From Baffinella frigidus (Eukaryota; Cryptophyceae; Cryptomonadales; Baffinellaceae): a DNA stretch of 14,995 nt. The stretch covers positions 32,994-47,988 of the forward strand of contig MU647822.1 in assembly GCA_026770585.1 (NCBI GenBank), written 5' to 3'. The translations under genes were made by a program, and so were the position numbers. A model generated the notes under the pieces. That model was not told the DNA's origin. It ran no database searches and was given only the letters and a program-made list of their open reading frames with translations. Of this stretch, positions 12,239 through 14,995 are shown in pieces. Each line of letters starts with the position of its first letter. Within the stretch, counting starts at the first letter, position 1.

Positions 12239-12461
12239 TACAGGGGTACCTCGCTCATAAGAAACCGCCCACCCCCCTAGGACCACCATAGGACCCTAGA
12301 CATGGTCCTACTGTAGGGTCCTAGGGGGGGGCGGTTTCTTATGAGCGAGGTACCCCTATCCCTTAAGTGGCCAGTAGGCTCATACGACCTACCGTAGGGC
12401 CCTAGGACCTGCCTAGGACCTCTTGGCCCTCAAATTTGTAGGCATGGCCACTTAAGGGATA
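12239..12461. mobile_element. Family A copy A13, carrying B5 at its right end
   Basis: Starts TACAGGGGTACCTCGCTCAT and runs to GAGCGAGGTACCCCT at 12357, where B5 interrupts. The TA at 12460-12461 is the restored target duplication inside A12. The G expected before the final TA is A here, creating the AT used by B5. Confidence 0.8.
12358..12460. mobile_element. Family B MITE, copy B5 (complete)
   Basis: ATCCCTTAAGTGGCCAGTAG to ATGGCCACTTAAGGGAT, with AT at both edges; inserted in the terminus of A13. Confidence 0.9.
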
Positions 12462-12507
12462 GGGCCCTAGGGTTATCCAGGGGTGGGGGCGCTTTCTTTT
12501 GAGCGAG

Positions 12508-12589
12508 TGTGAGCCTCGGTCGGACAGGTGATGAGCCTCAATGGTTGACTAATGAAGGTAAGTTCCTCTCCCCCCCCAAGCGGGGTCAC
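12508..12589 (+). mobile_element. Family D element, copy D1 (2 internal units)
   Basis: TGTGAGCCTCGGTCGGACAG to AAGCGGGGTCAC, inserted in the GAGCGAGGTACC terminus of A12 with AGCGAG duplicated (12502-12507 and 12590-12595). If the element ends one base later (TCACA), the ends become TGTGA...TCACA with a 5-bp GCGAG duplication. It shares GGTTGACTAATGAAGG with D2. Confidence 0.8.
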
Positions 12590-12645
12590 AGCGAGGTACC
12601 CCTGTACAGCTCTATGAGCGACCTCTCATCGAGCGGCTGGACCCA

Positions 12646-12862
12646 TACGAAACACCCACCCCCCTAGGACCACCGATCCTCTGCACCGGGGGGCCTGAAT
12701 GTGATCCGAAAGGAAGCATGGCTTTTCTGCAGAACCAGTTCCGGTGTCCGCCTATGTTGGGAGCTCGAAGAACCTAAAGGACCTAAAGGATAGGGCCGTA
12801 GGCGTAGGCCTACTGTAGGGTCCTAGGGGGGGTTGGTTTCTTGTGAGCGAGATACCCCTGTA
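12646..12862. mobile_element. Family A copy A14, split by E6
   Basis: Left part ACGAAACACCCACCCCCCTA to GGACCACC (12646-12674); right part TAGGGCCGTAGGCGTAGG to GAGATACCCCTGTA (12791-12862). The left terminus is degraded. Confidence 0.75.
12675..12790 (+). repeat. SINE-like family E, copy E6, inside A14
   Basis: GATCCTCTGCACCGGGGGG, GTGATCCGAAAGGAAGCATG, GGCTTTTCTGCAGAACC, GGAGCTCGAAGAACC and the tail TAAAGGACCTAAAGGA. Insertion into a family A core fixes its limits at about 116 bp. No target duplication is apparent. Confidence 0.8.
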
Positions 12863-12875
12863 CATAGTTACCTTA

Positions 12876-12915
12876 ACCTCGCCCCCCCCCCCCCTCGGAC
12901 CACCGTGGGGCTATC
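12876..12915. mobile_element. Family A left half (split copy A16)
   Basis: ACCTCGCC, a C run, CTCGGACCACCGTGGGG. Its right half is at 13326-13386; D2 and B6 lie between. Confidence 0.65.
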
Positions 12916-12916
12916 C

Positions 12917-13220
12917 TGTGAGCCTCGGTCGGACAGGTGACGAGCCTCGGTCGGACAGGTGACGAGCCTCGGTCGGACAGGTGACGAGCCTCGGTCGGAC
13001 AGGTGACGAGCCTCGGTCGGACAGGTGACGAGCCTCGGTCGGACAGGTGACGAGCCTCGGTCGGACAGGTGACGAGCCTCGGTCGGACAGGTGACGAGCC
13101 TCGGTCGGACAGGTGACGAGCCTCGGTCGGACAGGTGACGAGCCTCGGTCGGACAGGTGACGAGCCTCGGTCGGACAGGTGACGAGCCTCGGTGGTTGAC
13201 TAATGAAGGCAAGTTCTCTC
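12917..13220 (+). repeat. Family D copy D2 with 22-bp minisatellite (13 units)
   Basis: After TGTGAGCC, the 22-bp unit GAGCCTCGGTCGGACAGGTG plus AC is repeated from 12920; twelve full units and a thirteenth ending GAGCCTCGGT (13184-13193) are nearly identical. The tail GGTTGACTAATGAAGGCAAG equals that of D1. The unit is not a multiple of 3, so every frame stays open through the array, giving spurious proteins. There are no unique spacers, so this is not CRISPR. Confidence 0.95.
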
Positions 13221-13222
13221 AT

Positions 13223-13325
13223 ATCCCTTACAGGGCGACGGGGTCACAATTGACCCCACAGAGGTCCTAGGCAGGTCCTAGGGCCCTACGGTAGGGCGCA
13301 CGAGCCTACTCGCCACTTAAGGGAT
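13223..13325. mobile_element. Family B copy B6, diverged left arm
   Basis: ATCCCTTACAGGGCGACGGG, the GGGGTCACAATTGACCCC palindrome, AGAGGTCCTAGGCAGGTCC and the intact right end CTCGCCACTTAAGGGAT; AT at both edges. Confidence 0.8.
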
Positions 13326-13386
13326 AGGTATGCCTACTGTAGGGTCCCAGGGGGGTGCGCCTCCTTGTAAGGGAGGTACCCCTGTA
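13326..13386. mobile_element. Family A right half (split copy A16)
   Basis: AGGTATGCCTACTGTAGGG to GGGAGGTACCCCTGTA. It abuts A15 through a shared TA. Confidence 0.75.
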
Positions 13387-13505
13387 CAGGGGTACCTCGC
13401 TCATAAGAAAGCGCCTCCCCCTACGACCCTACAGTAGGCCTATGCGTAGGGCCCTATGGTGGTCCTAGGGGGGGTGCGGTTTCTTCTGAGCGAGGTACCC
13501 CTGTA
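13385..13505. mobile_element. Family A MITE, copy A15 (complete)
   Basis: TACAGGGGTACCTCGCTCAT and CTGAGCGAGGTACCCCTGTA; it is followed by a second CCCCTGTA. The left TA is also the end of A16, so it inserted in that element's own TA. Confidence 0.92.
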
Positions 13506-13638
13506 CCCCTGTAGGCGCCATCCCCCCCCTCGACGTCTTGAGAGAGAACGTACAATGTGTTTATTCGGACCGCAACCAACCACACAGCGGGCCACGAAGG
13601 GATTTTCGGGCGCTGAGAGCAAGAGTTTCCGTCACCTT

Positions 13639-13710
13639 ATCCGTAGGAACCCCCCAATGTCCCTACGGATTGCCTACCGTAGGGTCGTAGGTCTTGTCGC
13701 TTAAGGGTTA
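13639..13710. repeat. Hairpin plus family B-like remnant
   Basis: ATCCGTAGG (13639-13647) pairs with CCTACGGAT (13662-13670). CCTACCGTAGGGTCGTAGG and CGCTTAAGGGTTAT after it look like an eroded family B core and end. Confidence 0.5.
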
Positions 13711-13749
13711 TTCAAAATCCTTTCGAAGTCCGCTGTGTGGCATGGCCAA

Positions 13750-13812
13750 CACTTGAATAAAGCCACCCCCCCCCCTCTCCACGTGTCTTGCGCCGTAACC
13801 ACTTAAATAAAG
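13750..13812 (+). repeat. Diverged direct repeat containing AATAAAG
   Basis: CACTTGAATAAAGCCACC and CACTTAAATAAAGTTCTC lie about 48 bp apart. AATAAA resembles an animal poly(A) signal, but no gene ends here. Confidence 0.5.
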
Positions 13813-13955
13813 TTCTCTTCCCCCTTCTCTCTCTCCCTCTCTCTCCCTCTCCCTCTCGTCCTCTCCCTCCCTCTCCCTCCCTCCCCCGCCCGCCCCCTCT
13901 CTCTCCCGCTCCCTCTCTCCCTCCCTCCCTCTCTCTCTCTCTCTCACACACACTC
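13812..13955 (+). repeat. CT/CCCTCT pyrimidine microsatellite
   Basis: About 140 bp of C and T only (TCTCTCCCTCTCTC, CCCTCC) with a few G interruptions, ending CACACACACTCTC. Confidence 0.97.
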
Positions 13956-14027
13956 TCGCGCTCTCGGTACTCCCGTGGGCGAGGGGTCTCAGATAGACAC
14001 AGCGCCTGAGGCTATCCCGAGGCCTTT

Positions 14028-14049
14028 AGTCCTTTAGGGCTAAAGGACT
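14028..14049. repeat. Short hairpin, 9-bp stem
   Basis: AGTCCTTTA, loop GGGC, TAAAGGACT. Confidence 0.7.
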
Positions 14050-14060
14050 TTTGGGTCCGT

Positions 14061-14137
14061 CCCGAGGCGGGCCTATCTCTCCCGACTCGGGCCTGTCCGC
14101 CCCGAGGCGGGCCTATCTGTCCGTCCCGAGGCGGGCC
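14061..14137 (+). repeat. CCCGAGGCGGGCC minisatellite
   Basis: The word occurs at 14061, 14101 and 14125, with a variant CCCGACTCGGGCC near 14083. The reverse complement occurs at 14657 and 14818, and one copy lies in the hAT-like element (about 2956). Confidence 0.8.
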
Positions 14138-14149
14138 TAAGATTCTCAG

Positions 14150-14287
14150 ATGGGCGAGAGGGCGCCGATGCTGAGCGCCGTCCCCGCGCCACTCGCTTGC
14201 GAAAAAAGCTCGTTCGAACTGGTCAAACCTTTTGACCAGTTTGCCGAGAAGATGGCTGACGGGGACGCAGGGGGCGACGCCTGCGAG
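14150..14287 (+). CDS. Possible first exon, 46 codons (weak)
   Basis: From ATG at 14150 the frame reads MGERAPMLSAVPAPLACEKS then SFELVKPFDQFAEKMADGDA, with moderately G/C-ending codons and mixed, soluble composition, unlike the repeat translations around it. At 14287/14288 the sequence GAG|GTTAAG resembles a 5' splice site. Beyond it the frame enters the heptamer array and becomes Gly/Leu/Trp/Phe repeat, so a real protein would have to be spliced there. Downstream exons are not recognisable. Residues 23-30 are encoded by a hairpin (ACTGGTCAAA, CCT, TTTGACCAGT; 14218-14240). Function unknown; chance is a fair alternative. Confidence 0.3.
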
Positions 14288-14294
14288 GTTAAGG

Positions 14295-14602
14295 TTTGGG
14301 GTTTGGGGTTTGGGGTTTGGGGTTTGGGGTTTGGGGTTTGGGGTTTGGGGTTTGGGGCTTAGGGCTTGGGGTTTATGGTTTATGGTTTATGGTTTATGGT
14401 TTATGGTTTATGGTTTATGGTTTATGGCTTATGGTTTATGGTTTATGGTTTATGGTTTATGGCTTAGGGTTTATGGTTCATGGTTTAAGTTTTATGGTTT
14501 GAGTTTTATGGTTTATGGTTCATGGTTTATGATTTATCATTTGAGGTTCCGGGTTTCGGGTTTCGGGTTTCGGGTTTCGGGTTTCGGGTTTCGGGATCAG
14601 GG
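14295..14602 (+). repeat. Telomere-variant heptamer array, three blocks
   Basis: 44 consecutive 7-bp units in unbroken register. TTTGGGG x9 (14295-14357), CTTAGGG, CTTGGGG, then a mostly TTTATGG block (14372-14462), a mixed zone (CTTAGGG, TTCATGG, TTTAAGT, TTTGAGT, TTTATGG, TTTATCA), and TTTCGGG x6 (14554-14595). Each block unit differs from TTTAGGG by one base. The G-rich strand is on plus, opposite to the array at 5721-6678. Confidence 0.97.
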
Positions 14603-14930
14603 CTTAGCTTGGGGCAACCTCGGGAAGGCGCTTGGAGCCGTTTGCTGATTCGTATGGGCCCGCCTCGGGGGGGGATGGCCCGGCTTGCGGGGGTGAGGGG
14701 CCGTGGCGGCCTGCGAGGGTCTGGGCTTGAGGGTTTGAGCGTGTTTGTTTGGGTTTTGGGGTTTAGGGTTTGAGCCACGGGCCATGAGGTGATGAGGCTA
14801 TGAGGTTATGAGGGACAGGCCCGCCTCGGGACGACAGGTTGTGAGGGTTGTGTCCTCCTCCTCCGCTTTCATCTCGAAAGACAACTGAATCAGTTCCCTA
14901 ATAAGCGTTTCCATTTAATTAGGAGGCCGA
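14603..14930. other. G-rich intergenic stretch, no gene
   Basis: Two inverse CCCGAGGCGGGCC motifs (14657-14669, 14818-14830), a short heptamer remnant GGGGTTTAGGGTTTGAG near 14757-14773 and ATGAGGTGATGAGGCTATGA-type short repeats. Frames on both strands are low complexity. Confidence 0.6.
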
Positions 14931-14945
14931 AGTAAATTTACTATG

Positions 14946-14995
14946 CCTCCTCCTCCGCTTGGTAGCGGCGGCGGAGGAGGAGGAGGAGGAGGAGG
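14946..14995. repeat. (GGA)n microsatellite with hairpin
   Basis: CCTCCTCCTCCGC (14946-14958) pairs with GCGGAGGAGGAGG (14971-14983), and GGA repeats run to the window edge. CCTCCTCCTCCGCTT also occurs near 14852. Confidence 0.85.

Larger units (their letters stand above)
12177..12606. mobile_element. Family A copy A12, split by A13/B5 and D1
   Basis: Left half 12177-12240 ends CCTATGCCTA. The right half resumes at 12460 as TAGGGCCCTAGGG, continues to TTTTGAGCGAG (12507) and, after D1, ends AGCGAGGTACCCCTGTA (12590-12606). The halves join to give the family core CCTAGGGCCC. Confidence 0.8.

Noticed and set aside
12868-13222. Frames of ~100 residues with a 22-residue repeat, and a possible CRISPR array
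   Set aside because: A 22-bp unit without stops keeps all frames open. The repeats are directly contiguous with no spacers, and the context is eukaryotic.
13750-13812. AATAAA motifs as polyadenylation signals
   Set aside because: No coding region ends upstream on that strand, and the two copies are parts of a small diverged repeat.
14232-14648. Trp/Phe/Gly/Tyr-rich 138-residue frame
   Set aside because: It is a direct translation of the 7-bp array (21-bp, 7-residue period) with no independent coding signal.

Overview
The window reads as nuclear DNA of a eukaryote, most likely a unicellular alga or related protist. Evidence: long arrays of TTTAGGG-type telomeric heptamers, many short inverted-repeat transposons (MITE-like), a SINE-like repeat with a 9-bp tail repeat, microsatellites, and no bacterial gene packing, ribosome-binding sites or operons. 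TTTAGGG telomeres occur in plants, green algae, dinoflagellates, chromerids and others, so the lineage cannot be fixed from this window. I found no tRNA, rRNA or CRISPR array.

Layout. 1-1.6 kb: MITE families A (TA target) and B (AT target), a family C element and GC-rich palindromes. 1.7-2.4 kb: a minus-strand reading frame with very strong GC3 bias (222 residues, unknown function). 2.59-3.14 kb: a non-autonomous hAT-like element with an exact 8-bp target duplication. 3.2-5.7 kb: scattered A, B, C, D and E repeats and purine tracts. 5.72-6.68 kb: a degenerate CCCTAAA interstitial telomeric array. 6.7-9.65 kb: more nested repeats, including a palindrome with an A element at its exact centre and a 948-bp TIR element inside an A copy. 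9.81-11.57 kb: an 857-bp segment present twice as a head-to-head inverted repeat around a 39-bp spacer, each arm carrying the same 152-residue reading frame (three substitutions, no indels). 11.6-13.7 kb: a densely nested transposon cluster and a 22-bp minisatellite that lies inside a mobile repeat. 14.15-14.29 kb: a possible first exon. 14.295-14.60 kb: 44 heptamers in unbroken register forming successive TTTGGGG, TTTATGG and TTTCGGG blocks.

The only convincing protein-coding signals are the 222-residue frame, the two copies of the 152-residue frame and, weakly, the 46-residue exon candidate. Most other open frames are translations of repeats. There is no gene pathway to describe. The biology visible here is genome architecture: fold-back duplication, nested insertions with readable target duplications and relative ages, and variant telomeric repeats. 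Repeat family letters (A-K) are local to this annotation.
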